Position numbers and translations under genes: made by a program. The notes under the pieces are model-generated. The model saw only the letters and a list, made by a program, of their open reading frames with translations. It made no database searches and was not told where the DNA came from. Below, one piece after another: positions 16,888-25,220 of a DNA stretch of 64,000 nt. Every line of letters begins with the position of its first letter. Position 1 is the stretch's first letter. The DNA comes from Salinisphaera sp. T31B1 (lineage in GTDB: Bacteria; Pseudomonadota; Gammaproteobacteria; Nevskiales; Salinisphaeraceae): contig NZ_APNH01000005.1 in NCBI RefSeq assembly GCF_040361275.1, positions 248,001 to 312,000 on the forward strand, in the 5' to 3' direction.

Positions 16888-18805
16888 TCTTATCTCCCGA
16901 TTGATCACTCACGCGCACGACGCGGAACATGCCCATTTCCATGTGGTAGAGCAGATGGCAGTGAAAGGCCCACCGGCCCGGTTCGTCGGCGGTGATCAGC
17001 AGCGATACTCGAGAGCCGGGCATTACGCTGATGGTGTGCTTGAAGGGCAGATAATCGTCCTGCTTGTTCTCAAGCTCCATGAACATGCCGTGCAGATGGA
17101 TCGGGTGTTCCATCATCGTGTCGTTGACGAGAATCAGTCGGATGCGTTCGCCGTAGGGAAACTCGATCGGCGTGGCGTTCGAGTACTTCACGCCATCGAA
17201 CGACCACATGTAGCGGTCCATATTGCCTGTTAGATGAACTTCAATGGTTCTGGACGGGTCGCGGCGGTCCTGCATCGGCACGACGTTGCGCAGTTGGCTG
17301 TAGGTGAGAACCCGGTGGTTTACATCCTCCAGGCCGGTGCCGCGTTCCCCGAGCCGATAACGCTCGACATTGGCCACCGTCAGATTGCCCGGGCCGTGAT
17401 GATCCGGGCCATGCCTGGCGATGATCGGTCCCGACTGCTCCATCATCGCGCCAGTGCCCATGCTGCCCGCCATAGCGCCGGTGCCGTGAGCCATCTTTCC
17501 CGACATCTTGGAACCGCCCATGTCGTGGTCTTTATGTGACATGCCGGCCGGGCCTTGGCTGCTACCGGACATGTCCATCTGCTTCATCGAGCCGTGGCCC
17601 ATGGAGCCACCGCCCATTTTCATGCCGCCCATGTCCATTTTGCTCATATCCATGCCCATATCGACCATGGTGCGCTGTGGCTGCTCGCGCAGAGCGGGCA
17701 CAGGTGCCATCATGCCGGCACGCGGAGCCAGCGTGCCGCGGGCATAGCCGCTGCGATCCATGGTTTCGGCCATGATCGTGTACGCCTGATCCGCCTTGGG
17801 CTGAACGACCACGTCGAACGTCTCAGCCACGCCTATCTGGAACTCGTCGGTTTCGACCGGTTGGATTTCTTTGCCGTCTGCCGCGACCACCGTCATCGCC
17901 AGGCCCGGCAGGCGGACGTTGAAATAGGTCATTGAGGAGGCGTTGATTACGCGCAGACGAATGCGCTCACCAGGGGTGAACAAGCCGGTCCAGTTGGACT
18001 CAGGGTGCATGCCGTTCATCAGGTAGCTGTAGGTATAGCCGGTAACGTCGGCAATATCGCGCGGGCTCATGCGCATGTTGCCCCAGGCAAGACGGTCACG
18101 CAGTGCAGCCTGTACACCCGACTTTGAGACGTCCTCCATCAGGTCGCCGACCGTTCGCTCGCTGAAGTTGTAGTAGTCGCTCATTTCCTTGAGCTTGGCG
18201 AGCAGCCGATGGGGGTCCTCGAAGGTCCAGTCGTTGAGAACGATCACGTATTCACGGTCGGCATTTATGCCATCGTCTTCAGCCGAGTGGATGACGGTAG
18301 GACCGGTCTGCCCGACCTGTTCCTGAAGGCCGGAATGGCTGTGATACCAATAGGTACCGGCCTGGCGGACCGGGAAGTCCACCTCGAAAGTATCGCCCGG
18401 GTCTATGCCAGGGAAGGCGACGCCGGGTACGCCGTCCATCTGGAAGGGCAACAGGATGCCGTGCCAATGAATGGAGGTGGATTCGTCAAGATGGTTGTGG
18501 ACCCTCAGGTGCGCGTTCTTGCCCTCCCATAGTTCGAGGATCGGGCCCGGTGTCAAATGGTTGAGTGTGATGGCTGATGCGCGGCCGCCGGCGATATCGA
18601 TGGTTTCGCGACGCACATGGAAATCCATCACGACATCACGTGGCTTCCCACCCGGGACTTGCGCCGCAGCGGCGTTTAGATGGGAACCGCCGATGCTGCT
18701 TCGAGCATAGGCAGGAAGGAGGGCATTAAAACCGGCCAGCAGGCCGGTCGCGCCCATGGCGCGCAGCAAGCGTCTTCGATCACTGTCGTGAGAGTGTCTA
18801 TTCAT
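16880..18805 (-). CDS. copA: CopA-type periplasmic multicopper oxidase
   Basis: This 641-residue oxidase starts at the ATG at 18805, preceded by 'aggaac'. A Tat signal is visible ('DRRRLLRAMGATGLLAG'), so it is exported folded. All copper-site motifs are present: 'IHWHGILL', 'YWYHSHSG', 'HPIHLHG' and 'HCHLLYHMEMGM' for the type 1, 2 and 3 centres. Between the second and third cupredoxin domains lies a Met/His-rich segment of about 90 residues ('MGMDMSKMDMGGMKMGGG' and more) that should bind or sequester copper. PcoA/CopA proteins oxidise Cu(I) to the less toxic Cu(II). It precedes copB and follows a cytochrome c gene, all on one strand. Confidence 0.92.
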   Translation of the reverse strand: MNRHSHDSDRRRLLRAMGATGLLAGFNALLPAYARSSIGGSHLNAAAAQVPGGKPRDVVMDFHVRRETIDIAGGRASAITLNHLTPGPILELWEGKNAHLRVHNHLDESTSIHWHGILLPFQMDGVPGVAFPGIDPGDTFEVDFPVRQAGTYWYHSHSGLQEQVGQTGPTVIHSAEDDGINADREYVIVLNDWTFEDPHRLLAKLKEMSDYYNFSERTVGDLMEDVSKSGVQAALRDRLAWGNMRMSPRDIADVTGYTYSYLMNGMHPESNWTGLFTPGERIRLRVINASSMTYFNVRLPGLAMTVVAADGKEIQPVETDEFQIGVAETFDVVVQPKADQAYTIMAETMDRSGYARGTLAPRAGMMAPVPALREQPQRTMVDMGMDMSKMDMGGMKMGGGSMGHGSMKQMDMSGSSQGPAGMSHKDHDMGGSKMSGKMAHGTGAMAGSMGTGAMMEQSGPIIARHGPDHHGPGNLTVANVERYRLGERGTGLEDVNHRVLTYSQLRNVVPMQDRRDPSRTIEVHLTGNMDRYMWSFDGVKYSNATPIEFPYGERIRLILVNDTMMEHPIHLHGMFMELENKQDDYLPFKHTISVMPGSRVSLLITADEPGRWAFHCHLLYHMEMGMFRVVRVSDQSGDKNA

Positions 18806-18839
18806 GGTGTTCGTTCCTGAATTGATTTGTTGATGCCGT

Positions 18840-19505
18840 TCATCCGTGCGCGTGCGCATCGTCGTGAGAATCGGATTGGGACGGGTTTTCGTTGTGCCCG
18901 CCGTCGGCATGCTCGTCGCCGTCGTCGTGACCCGCTTCGCCGTGTCCGTCTTCGTGACTTTCTCCGTCGTGGTGCCCTATGCCGTCGGCCTTGGCTGTCA
19001 TCAATAGGCGGTCGTAGTCGGTTTTTGACATGTCGGGCAGCTGCTGAATAAAAGCGGTCATCGCCCACATTTCCTCGTCGCCGTGCGACGCACCCCAAGC
19101 GGGCATGCCAGATGCCTTGATGCCGTTCTTGATGACCCAGTAAATCTCGCCCGGCGACATCTCTTTGCCGGCATGAGCCAAGTTGGGTGGGCGGGGATAC
19201 ATACCTTGTGCAGCAACCGAGGGCTTCGCGCCCGGCGGTTCATGACAACCGCTGCACATCGCGTCGAAATTAGCTGCGCCGGCAAGCAATTGCTGTTCAC
19301 TACCCAACTCAGGCGCTTTGATATCCGCCGCGTGCTGTTCCACGGAGTGGTGGACCGCCGCGGTGAGGACCCAGTGTGTAATCGGCCAGTGTTTGGCGTT
19401 GGCGCCAACGTTGTAAGCGCCCGAATAGACCACGCCCGCAGCCGCCAAACCGATGACCAGCCCGCTGACAACCAGGGTTGCCAAGACTGTCTTCCAGACT
19501 TTCAT
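18840..19505 (-). CDS. Cytochrome c with His-rich C-terminal tail
   Basis: This 221-residue protein has an N-terminal membrane or signal helix (about 8-28) and one haem-binding CxxCH motif (C84, C87, H88 in 'MCSGCHEPPG'). A likely axial Met is in 'ASGMPAWGASH', typical of mono-haem class I cytochromes. From about residue 175 the chain becomes a His/Asp/Glu-rich tail ('GHHDGESHEDGHGEAGHDDG') that looks like a metal chelator. The stop lies 34 bases from the start of the copA oxidase, so it is probably the first gene of that operon. It could carry electrons to or from copper chemistry in the periplasm. Haem binding is secure, the partner is inference. Confidence 0.85.
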   Translation of the reverse strand: MKVWKTVLATLVVSGLVIGLAAAGVVYSGAYNVGANAKHWPITHWVLTAAVHHSVEQHAADIKAPELGSEQQLLAGAANFDAMCSGCHEPPGAKPSVAAQGMYPRPPNLAHAGKEMSPGEIYWVIKNGIKASGMPAWGASHGDEEMWAMTAFIQQLPDMSKTDYDRLLMTAKADGIGHHDGESHEDGHGEAGHDDGDEHADGGHNENPSQSDSHDDAHAHG

Positions 19506-19683
19506 TATTTTGTCTCCGTCAAACGGTGACGCTCATGCAGGAACGCTGTCCTCGAAGCCGTCGTTCAGGGCCGAAAAACTGGAATTCCGACGATTCGACT
19601 TAGACTTCAGGCAAGCGAACGCAATGCGCTTTCACCACCGTTAACCAAATAGTCGGTGCAACAGGTGCACCGCGTATGTTCAG

Positions 19684-20043
19684 CTATACGGTCAGAGACG
19701 GGGGGCGGTACGGGGGACTGTAGAAGCCGCGCGCGACAGAATCGACAATACGGCTCACCAAGGGCGCAGTGGGAGCTGGCTGCGCATCGCCCGGTGAATG
19801 ACTATCGATGGCACTCGATGAACAATGACCCATGAACGTGCAACAGCAACGTTCGTGGGTGGGGGATTCATCGTTCATATGCCCATTGGCACTTGAATGC
19901 GCGTCCGTCTGCGCGTGGAGATGCGTTGCGGTGGTGACGTCTGTGGACGTATTACCGCTGGTGTGTAGGCAAGAAATTCCCGGTACACCGGCTTGAGCAA
20001 CCAGTGCTTGGAGCAAAAGAAGTGTGATAAGGAATGCACGCAT
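19684..20043 (-). CDS. Small secreted Cys/His-rich protein ending in PPYRPPS
   Basis: The protein has 119 residues from the ATG at 20043, where a signal peptide begins ('MRAFLITLLLLQALVAQAG'). The longer upstream frame lacks such a start. The mature part has many His residues, a compact 'HERCCCTFMGHCS' cluster, and ends 'FYSPPYRPPSLTV'. The same ending and a similar '...VGHC' cluster occur in the protein at 21080-21430. It resembles in outline the small leader-type proteins of copper operons (CopL/DUF2946-like), but I cannot assign a family with certainty. Binding of Cu in the periplasm is a guess from composition and context. Confidence 0.6.
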   Translation of the reverse strand: MRAFLITLLLLQALVAQAGVPGISCLHTSGNTSTDVTTATHLHAQTDAHSSANGHMNDESPTHERCCCTFMGHCSSSAIDSHSPGDAQPAPTAPLVSRIVDSVARGFYSPPYRPPSLTV

Positions 20044-20300
20044 CTTGTTCAAAATTAGCAGAAAATTGCACGCCTCACAATATATTTCATTGCCCCGCGA
20101 ACTGGACCGATAGTCACTTATGGGAAGATTCATCACCAACGATGAGATACGAGCCAGAAAGAGAGCAGATCAAATTGAACTCTATTTCGGACTGGCTAAC
20201 GCACTCGCGCTGAAACCCTGAGTACTTAGCTTGGTCGCAACGAGTTGAAACTCCGCGGCCCGGTGGGCACCTGCTCGAGTTTGCGACTGACTACTAAAAG

Positions 20301-20329
20301 AGATCGGGGCATTTACGGTGCCCCGATCT
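20301..20329 (-). terminator. Terminator after the repeat-containing secreted protein
   Basis: agatcggggca (20301-20311) pairs with tgccccgatct (20319-20329). On the minus strand the stem is followed by CTTTTAG. It lies just downstream of the gene at 20366-20860. Confidence 0.75.
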
Positions 20330-20365
20330 GTCTATGCAGGCCGGTGGGCCTCTCTCAATAGTGGA

Positions 20366-20860
20366 TTACTTCTCCGGATGCGGGCCAGCGTGCATGTGCG
20401 ACTGAGGGTCGACATTTACGTTATCCGAGTAAGGTTTGGTCGCCTCCATTCCGTAATTACTGCTTTTATCCCCATTGGCCGCACTATCAACGGATAAGCT
20501 TTGGGGATCTGGCCGGTCATTGTTGCCGTCGAAGTCGTCAGAGCCCATTGTGCCCTCCGTCTCTCCCCGCACATGCGCCATGCCGTGGTCACTCATGGGA
20601 TGGCCTTTTGTTGCACTGTCGACCGAACCGGCGCCTGGTTCTAGACCCTCGGCATGGGTATCGCTTCCAACGGCTTCGCTGTGTGCGTCGCGGTGGGGGT
20701 TCATTCCCTGATCGCTGAGCCGTTCTCCGGACCTGCTACTGTCCGTCGACATCGCTCCGCCGGTATTTGTCTGGGCTGCTGTTGCGGTCACACTAACCAG
20801 AGCCATCGCGGCAGCTCCTATCAGCGTATTGAACAGGGAATTTCTCTTTAAATAGTACAT
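20366..20860 (-). CDS. Secreted acidic protein with three internal repeats
   Basis: I do not recognise a family. The ATG at 20860 has 'ggag' nine bases upstream and starts a signal peptide ('LFNTLIGAAAMALVSVTATAAQ'). The mature chain (about 135 residues) is hydrophilic and rich in Asp, Ser, Gly, His and Met. It contains three spaced copies of a pattern DSxxxGxxxSxxGM: 'DSSRSGERLSDQGM', 'DSATKGHPMSDHGM' and 'DSAANGDKSSNYGM', spaced by about 41 and 44 residues. Each repeat offers Met, and two offer His. It sits between small Cys/His-rich secreted proteins in the copper island and has its own terminator, so a periplasmic metal-binding role is plausible but unproven. Confidence 0.6.
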   Translation of the reverse strand: MYYLKRNSLFNTLIGAAAMALVSVTATAAQTNTGGAMSTDSSRSGERLSDQGMNPHRDAHSEAVGSDTHAEGLEPGAGSVDSATKGHPMSDHGMAHVRGETEGTMGSDDFDGNNDRPDPQSLSVDSAANGDKSSNYGMEATKPYSDNVNVDPQSHMHAGPHPEK

Positions 20861-21079
20861 GTTCCAATCTCCGTTATAAGACATCCAATGTCTTGAATTT
20901 CGTTTCATGATGAACGTTTCGCTATGAGACACGATGGGTGCGTCGATCCAGGCGCTCTGGATTTAGCGGCGCGGCTTCTGTTTCAGAAAAGTGAGACAAA
21001 ACCGATTGAGGCGGTCTATCTCGCCCATCGCTAAAACTGAGGTGAGCCGTGGCGGGTACAGACGTACCTCAACGGCTGT

Positions 21080-21430
21080 TTATAGCGTCGGAGAAGGGGG
21101 GCGGTATGGAGGGAAAGCGAAGCCGCTTTCGGGTTCATTGCGAACTCGAGTGGCGGTTCTCGAAGCGCGCATGCGCGCCGCTTCGTACACAAAATACTCC
21201 GCGCCGATGGCGCTTGCTGTGCAATGACCGACTGTCGCGCAGCGGTCGTGGGAAGTAGTTTGCTCGGTGCCCACAGGATGCTTTGAGGCCGAGGCGGATG
21301 GCGCAGCAGAGGAGGCATGTGCCAGCGCATTGTCGTGCGGATTAGCCGCATGGGCATGCGTGGCATCTGGCGCCATAGCCTGTGCCGCTACAGCGACGAT
21401 TAAGAGAATGATTACGGCGAAGCCACGCAT
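21080..21430 (-). CDS. Small secreted His-rich protein ending in PPYRPPS
   Basis: This 116-residue protein has a signal peptide ('MRGFAVIILLIVAVAAQAMA') and a His/Ala-rich mature part with 'HDRCATVGHCTASAIGAE'. It ends 'FAFPPYRPPSPTL'. The Cys-containing segment and the ending match the protein at 19684-20043 ('HERCCCTFMGHCSSSAIDS', 'SPPYRPPSLTV'), so the two are paralogues. It is the first gene upstream of the DsbD-like pair in the minus-strand order only in the sense of position; its stop is 349 bases from the next secreted-protein start. No function is known to me. Confidence 0.6.
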   Translation of the reverse strand: MRGFAVIILLIVAVAAQAMAPDATHAHAANPHDNALAHASSAAPSASASKHPVGTEQTTSHDRCATVGHCTASAIGAEYFVYEAARMRASRTATRVRNEPESGFAFPPYRPPSPTL

Positions 21431-21436
21431 AATCAG

Positions 21437-21465
21437 AAAATAGAGCCTATCTCAAGATTTTTCAA
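21437..21465 (-). promoter_or_regulatory. Possible sigma-70 promoter for the small His-rich protein
   Basis: On the minus strand TTGAAA (21460-21465) and TATTTT (21437-21442) are 17 bases apart. The ATG follows only seven bases later, so a transcript from it would be nearly leaderless. This is a sequence match only. Confidence 0.35.
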
Positions 21466-21492
21466 GGCGTGCGCCCACAATGATCGTAAGAG

Positions 21493-22110
21493 TCACGGCA
21501 GTACTTCGGTAGAAAGCATCGAGGGTGGCAGGCATAGGCCTGAATCATTGCATGCTTGTACTTGCGCCTTGATCTCCAAAGGCCCATCGCTGCTTCGCTC
21601 TGGCAGGCTCGCGACGAGATCGGTTCGACCAGAATAAACATGAATGGGCTCATCCAAGCCGACTGATATCTGATCTCCCACCGGATAATCCATAGTGATC
21701 GGCAATTGGGTACCGTCGGCAGTGATATGGACCTCCGTAGGGATAAGAAAATCGTATGAGGCTGGGTTCGCGTTGATGTGCCATTGGTCGTCGATAATGA
21801 GTTCGACACGAACGTGGCCCGCCTCGCGCGATGCATGAAGTTGAACGAAGCTCGCGCTTGAAAGGCGCTTTGATCTCGAGGGCAACTGGTCACCCACTAC
21901 GGCGTCGGTAGCCGTACTCTCTTGCGAATATAGATCTGCGATCTCAGTACTCGAAAGGGCGTCTGCCGATGCGGGAACACTGTCGCTGGCGCCGGGATCA
22001 AACACGTTTGATTGCGATGGCCACTGCCAATAGAGAAAATAGCCGCCTACGACTATTGCGCCCAACAGGGGTATGAGCCAGTGGGTGATGAGGTCTTTGC
22101 GATCTGCCAT
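21493..22110 (-). CDS. DsbD N-terminal (alpha) domain protein, membrane-anchored
   Basis: This 205-residue protein has one N-terminal membrane anchor (about 10-28) and a periplasmic immunoglobulin-like domain. It ends with the redox pair C187 and C193 in 'QACNDSGLCLPPS', the motif of DsbD-alpha, which accepts electrons from the membrane part and passes them to periplasmic disulfide partners. In E. coli DsbD this domain is fused to the membrane and thioredoxin parts. Here it is a separate gene directly after the other two parts (gap of four bases). The pair should keep Cys-rich or copper-damaged periplasmic proteins reduced. Confidence 0.75.
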   Translation of the reverse strand: MADRKDLITHWLIPLLGAIVVGGYFLYWQWPSQSNVFDPGASDSVPASADALSSTEIADLYSQESTATDAVVGDQLPSRSKRLSSASFVQLHASREAGHVRVELIIDDQWHINANPASYDFLIPTEVHITADGTQLPITMDYPVGDQISVGLDEPIHVYSGRTDLVASLPERSSDGPLEIKAQVQACNDSGLCLPPSMLSTEVLP

Positions 22111-22114
22111 GATT

Positions 22115-23284
22115 TCAATCGGTGCTCGTTTCGATGGCTGCTTTAAGCGTGCTTACAGTGAATAAGTCTGGCAAACGACGATGAATCGAGCCGTCGGCTC
22201 TCAAGACGACGGCAAATGGAAGACCGGCCCCTCCGAACGAACGCAGGTAGGCGTCGAGTCGCGCGTCCGGACGCGTGAGATCAGCTCTAAGCAAGCGGAT
22301 GTTCTTGGCCTGTGCCGATTTCACGATGGTGTCGCTGGCATACACGGTCTGCTCCAGGACTTTGCAGTTGATGCACCAATCGGCAGTGAATTCAATCAGT
22401 ACCGGATCGCCTGCGGTACGCGCAGCGACTAGTTCAGATCCGGTCAGCGGTCGCCACGCCAGGCGGTCGCCCGCTGTTCCAGCCTGAGTGAATTGGATGG
22501 CGAGGGAGGCCGTGGCGAGCGTCGCAAGCACCACGGCGGGTACCAAACGCGCGCCGAACCCCGGACCAATCCATAACGCACGCAACAACCAGAACGTCAG
22601 AACGCCAAGCCAGCCACTCCACAGCAGCATTCCAAATCGCTCTGGCCCTACGGTGGTCGCGAAGAAGGTCGCGCCCGCCAGTAGAACGAGGCCCATAACC
22701 TGTTGCACGCGTGACAACCACGGGCCACTGCGCGGCACACGTACGATAAGCCCTGGCCGTGCCAGCAGAAGCAGATAGGGCAGAGCCAACCCCACGCCAA
22801 CTGCTATGAACAGAGCGAAGATCGTGCTGGGTGCTTGGGTCAGTGCGAAAGCCATGACGCCGCCCAGAAACGGGCCGGTGCAGGGGGTGGACAGTATCGC
22901 CGCCAACAAGCCGGCCAGATAGGGTTCGGCGTAGCCTGCGCCTTGCACCCGATAAGCCCATTGAGGCGGCTGGAATCCGCGTCCGGCGAGGCTATACACA
23001 CCGAGCCCTGCAAGCACGGCGGCCAGTGCTGCCCGGAACCATACTGCCTGGAACAGAGTGCCCCAAGTCCAGTTCAACCATGCAGTAGCCAGGGCGAGCG
23101 CGCCGAAAAAAGTCAACGTACCGGCAAGCAAAGCGACGCCGGCGAGCAGACGCTCGCGCCTGCCGTTGCCGACAACGCGCCCTATGCTGCGCAGTTTGAT
23201 TGGCAGCGCGGGAAGCACACAAGGCGTGAGGTTGAGCAGCACGCCGGCAACCGTGGCCAACAATAGATTCGTCGAGATCGTCAT
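22115..23284 (-). CDS. DsbD/ScsB-like thiol:disulfide interchange protein (CcdA core plus thioredoxin)
   Basis: The protein has 389 residues and about eight membrane helices. One redox Cys is in each half of the CcdA-like core ('LLNLTPCVLPALPIKL' and 'ILSTPCTGPFLGG'). A C-terminal thioredoxin domain follows with the active site WCINC ('FTADWCINCKVLEQTVY'). It moves electrons from cytosolic thioredoxin across the membrane. Its alpha domain is provided in trans by the next gene. The start overlaps the stop of the VTT-domain gene by four bases (ATGA). ScsB-type systems are linked to copper tolerance in enterobacteria, which fits the setting here. Confidence 0.85.
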   Translation of the reverse strand: MTISTNLLLATVAGVLLNLTPCVLPALPIKLRSIGRVVGNGRRERLLAGVALLAGTLTFFGALALATAWLNWTWGTLFQAVWFRAALAAVLAGLGVYSLAGRGFQPPQWAYRVQGAGYAEPYLAGLLAAILSTPCTGPFLGGVMAFALTQAPSTIFALFIAVGVGLALPYLLLLARPGLIVRVPRSGPWLSRVQQVMGLVLLAGATFFATTVGPERFGMLLWSGWLGVLTFWLLRALWIGPGFGARLVPAVVLATLATASLAIQFTQAGTAGDRLAWRPLTGSELVAARTAGDPVLIEFTADWCINCKVLEQTVYASDTIVKSAQAKNIRLLRADLTRPDARLDAYLRSFGGAGLPFAVVLRADGSIHRRLPDLFTVSTLKAAIETSTD

Positions 23285-24117
23285 CGCGTGGATTGTCCGG
23301 GTGAGCGGCCCCGCACGGCGGCCGCCGATCGTCCCGTCTCGTGGCCGCGCGCACGCAATCGCGTAGCCATGTGGACTGCCGCAAAGATAACGACTAGAGC
23401 AACACTTGCGAGAATCCAGGCATATACGGGCAATTCAAGCGCCTGACTTCCCAGTACAACGCTGAGGACGGTCAACGGCAATATGCCGAGGCCAGTCGTC
23501 CAAAGGAAAGTTAAGCGTGGCACACCGGCTAATCCGGCCGCATAGTTGATCAAGTTGAATGAAACGATGGGTAGCATGCGCGATACCAGCAGGGGCGCAA
23601 TCCCGATATTTATTGAGAATGCGTCGAGTCGGGTCCGGTAGCGCGACGGGACGAAACGCTCTCGTGCGGCCGGCCCGAGGCCGCGCGCCACCTCGTAGCT
23701 CAGGGTCGCGCCGAGCATGGCGCCGAGCCAGGTCACCACGACGCCGATCCATGGCCCGAACACGATGCCGTTGGCGACCGCGATTATCTCGGCTGGGAAA
23801 GGCAGGAACGAATGGGCAGCCATCAGACCAACGGACGCGAGCGGCGCCCAGAGGCCGGCTTGCTCCATCAGGACGCGCAAGCCCATGGTGCTGAAATCGA
23901 TACCCAGCAACCCGTATTCGACAAGGCACCACAAAATCACGATATCGATCCAGAGCAGACTGGCGGTCAGCATCACCGTTACTGCCAACCGAAGACTGTT
24001 TGTCGACCCGCGTCTTTTTGTATTTTCCAGCGATGCTCGGAGCGCAACGATCAGAAACATCGATCCGATCGCAGCCAACGCCGTACAAGCCCACAGCATG
24101 CCAGCGGTCATTGCCAT
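23281..24117 (-). CDS. TVP38/TMEM64 (VTT-domain) membrane protein
   Basis: This 278-residue inner-membrane protein has about six helices and the VTT/DedA-like core: 'SFLPFPAEIIAVANGIVFG', 'GVVVTWLGAMLGATLSYEVARGLG', then 'SRMLPIVSFNLINYAAGLAGV'. VTT proteins are related to DedA flippase-like transporters; members in metal islands (for example next to mercuric reductases) have no settled function. The ATG at 24117 follows 'ggggaag'. It is the first gene of a three-gene operon with the DsbD-like pair. The extra N-terminal two helices with a basic 'NTKRRGSTN' loop are not typical of shorter relatives. Confidence 0.75.
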   Translation of the reverse strand: MAMTAGMLWACTALAAIGSMFLIVALRASLENTKRRGSTNSLRLAVTVMLTASLLWIDIVILWCLVEYGLLGIDFSTMGLRVLMEQAGLWAPLASVGLMAAHSFLPFPAEIIAVANGIVFGPWIGVVVTWLGAMLGATLSYEVARGLGPAARERFVPSRYRTRLDAFSINIGIAPLLVSRMLPIVSFNLINYAAGLAGVPRLTFLWTTGLGILPLTVLSVVLGSQALELPVYAWILASVALVVIFAAVHMATRLRARGHETGRSAAAVRGRSPGQSTR

Positions 24118-24413
24118 GGTTGTCTTCCCCGGCGATGACTTGCCATGTGCAACCTAGCGGAAGCATGGGTATATTGGGCGCTCATGCGAACCCATAGGCC
24201 GTTGGTTTTGTAAGTCTCGATTCTCGAGGTGGCATCGCCAAAACCGATATCGAGCAATCGATCGTCGGTGGCAAGCGACAAACACGCAATGGTTTTGAGC
24301 GGGGTAGCCTCGGTGCTGCACGCCCGCCTCGCATCATATGTCTTCGACAGACGTGCGTATGTGGCAACCATCTGGCTATGCACGCGTAGGTACCTGCTTG
24401 AAAGGTGTTCCAT
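24108..24413 (-). pseudogene. N-terminal remnant of a class I methyltransferase
   Basis: The translated frame reads 'VATYARLSKTYDARRA' and then 'LATDDRLLDIGFGDAT', which resembles the opening helix and the SAM-binding motif I of small methyltransferases (compare the intact gene at 61630, 'YNTLARIYDPG...VVDLGCGTG'). It loses similarity right after motif I and lacks the rest of the Rossmann fold. I read it as a truncated relic; chance resemblance is possible. Confidence 0.35.
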
Positions 24414-24441
24414 TGGACTCGGAATGGCTTCGGCATGGCCC

Positions 24442-24478
24442 GCGTCGGGGGTACGGCCCTGGCTTCTACCCCCGACGC
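24442..24478 (+). terminator. 12-bp inverted repeat with T run
   Basis: gcgtcgggggta (24442-24453) pairs exactly with tacccccgacgc (24467-24478), followed on the plus strand by ttttgct. It lies just beyond the peroxiredoxin stop, which reads the other way. Bidirectional action is possible. Confidence 0.45.
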
Positions 24479-24504
24479 TTTTGCTCTAATGCGTTACCGG
24501 CTCG

Positions 24505-25140
24505 CTATTTATTCGGCTGCTTAGTCATGCGCAGATAGGGCTTGAGCTCGTTCCAGCCGGCCGGGAACAGCTTCTCGGCCTCTTCATTGGACAGCGCCGG
24601 CGACACGATCACGTCGTCGCCGTCTTCCCAGTTGGCCGGGGTGGTGACCTTGTAGTTGTCGGTCAACTGCATGGAGTCGATCACCCGCAGGATTTCGCGG
24701 AAGTTGCGGCCCGCGCTCTTCGGGTAGGTCAGCGTCATGCGCACCTTCTTGTTCGGGTCGATCACGAACACGCTACGCACCGTCGACGTATCACCCGCGT
24801 TGGGGTGAATCATGTCGTAGAGCTCGGCGACCTTGCGATCCGTGTCGCCGATGATCGGGAAGTTCACCGCGCAGCCCTGGGTTTCCTCGATATCCGCCGA
24901 CCAGCGCTTGTGGTCCTCCACCGAGTCCACCGACACCACGATGACTTTCGTGTTGCGCTTGGCGAACTCGTCCTTGAGACGGCCGGTTTCGCCCAGTTCG
25001 GTGGTGCACACCGGGGTGAAATCCGCCGGGTGCGAGAACAGCACACCCCAGCTGTCGCCCAGCCAATCATGAAAATTGATCTTGCCTTCCGTGGTATCGG
25101 CGCTGAAATCGGGAGAGTCGTCGCCTAAATGTAAACTCAT
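24505..25140 (-). CDS. 1-Cys peroxiredoxin (Prx6 type)
   Basis: This 211-residue cytosolic peroxidase reduces hydrogen peroxide and organic hydroperoxides. The peroxidatic Cys is C45 in 'HPADFTPVCTTELG', and the Prx6-type features 'DTDRKVAELYDMIHPNAG', 'VFVIDPNKKVRMTLTYP' and the long C-terminal dimer arm ('TPANWEDGDDVIV...YLRMTKQP') are intact. The only other Cys (in 'TQGCAVNFP') is not in a resolving position, so it should use an external thiol. Copper produces peroxides through Fenton-like reactions, which explains its place in the copper island. It is transcribed alone, with hairpins on both sides. Confidence 0.92.
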   Translation of the reverse strand: MSLHLGDDSPDFSADTTEGKINFHDWLGDSWGVLFSHPADFTPVCTTELGETGRLKDEFAKRNTKVIVVSVDSVEDHKRWSADIEETQGCAVNFPIIGDTDRKVAELYDMIHPNAGDTSTVRSVFVIDPNKKVRMTLTYPKSAGRNFREILRVIDSMQLTDNYKVTTPANWEDGDDVIVSPALSNEEAEKLFPAGWNELKPYLRMTKQPNK

Positions 25141-25175
25141 TATTGCTACCTATGAAATTGTTCTAGAAGATCGAT

Positions 25176-25197
25176 ACAGTCCCCCGGAGAGGACTGT
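25176..25197. repeat. Hairpin between peroxiredoxin and upstream small gene
   Basis: acagtcc (25176-25182) pairs with ggactgt (25191-25197). It lies 24 bases past the stop of the gene at 25221-25511 and upstream of the peroxiredoxin start. It could be a weak terminator or a leader element; no T run is present. Confidence 0.4.
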
Positions 25198-25220
25198 TTC
25201 AGAAGTTGCTACGGTTCTTG

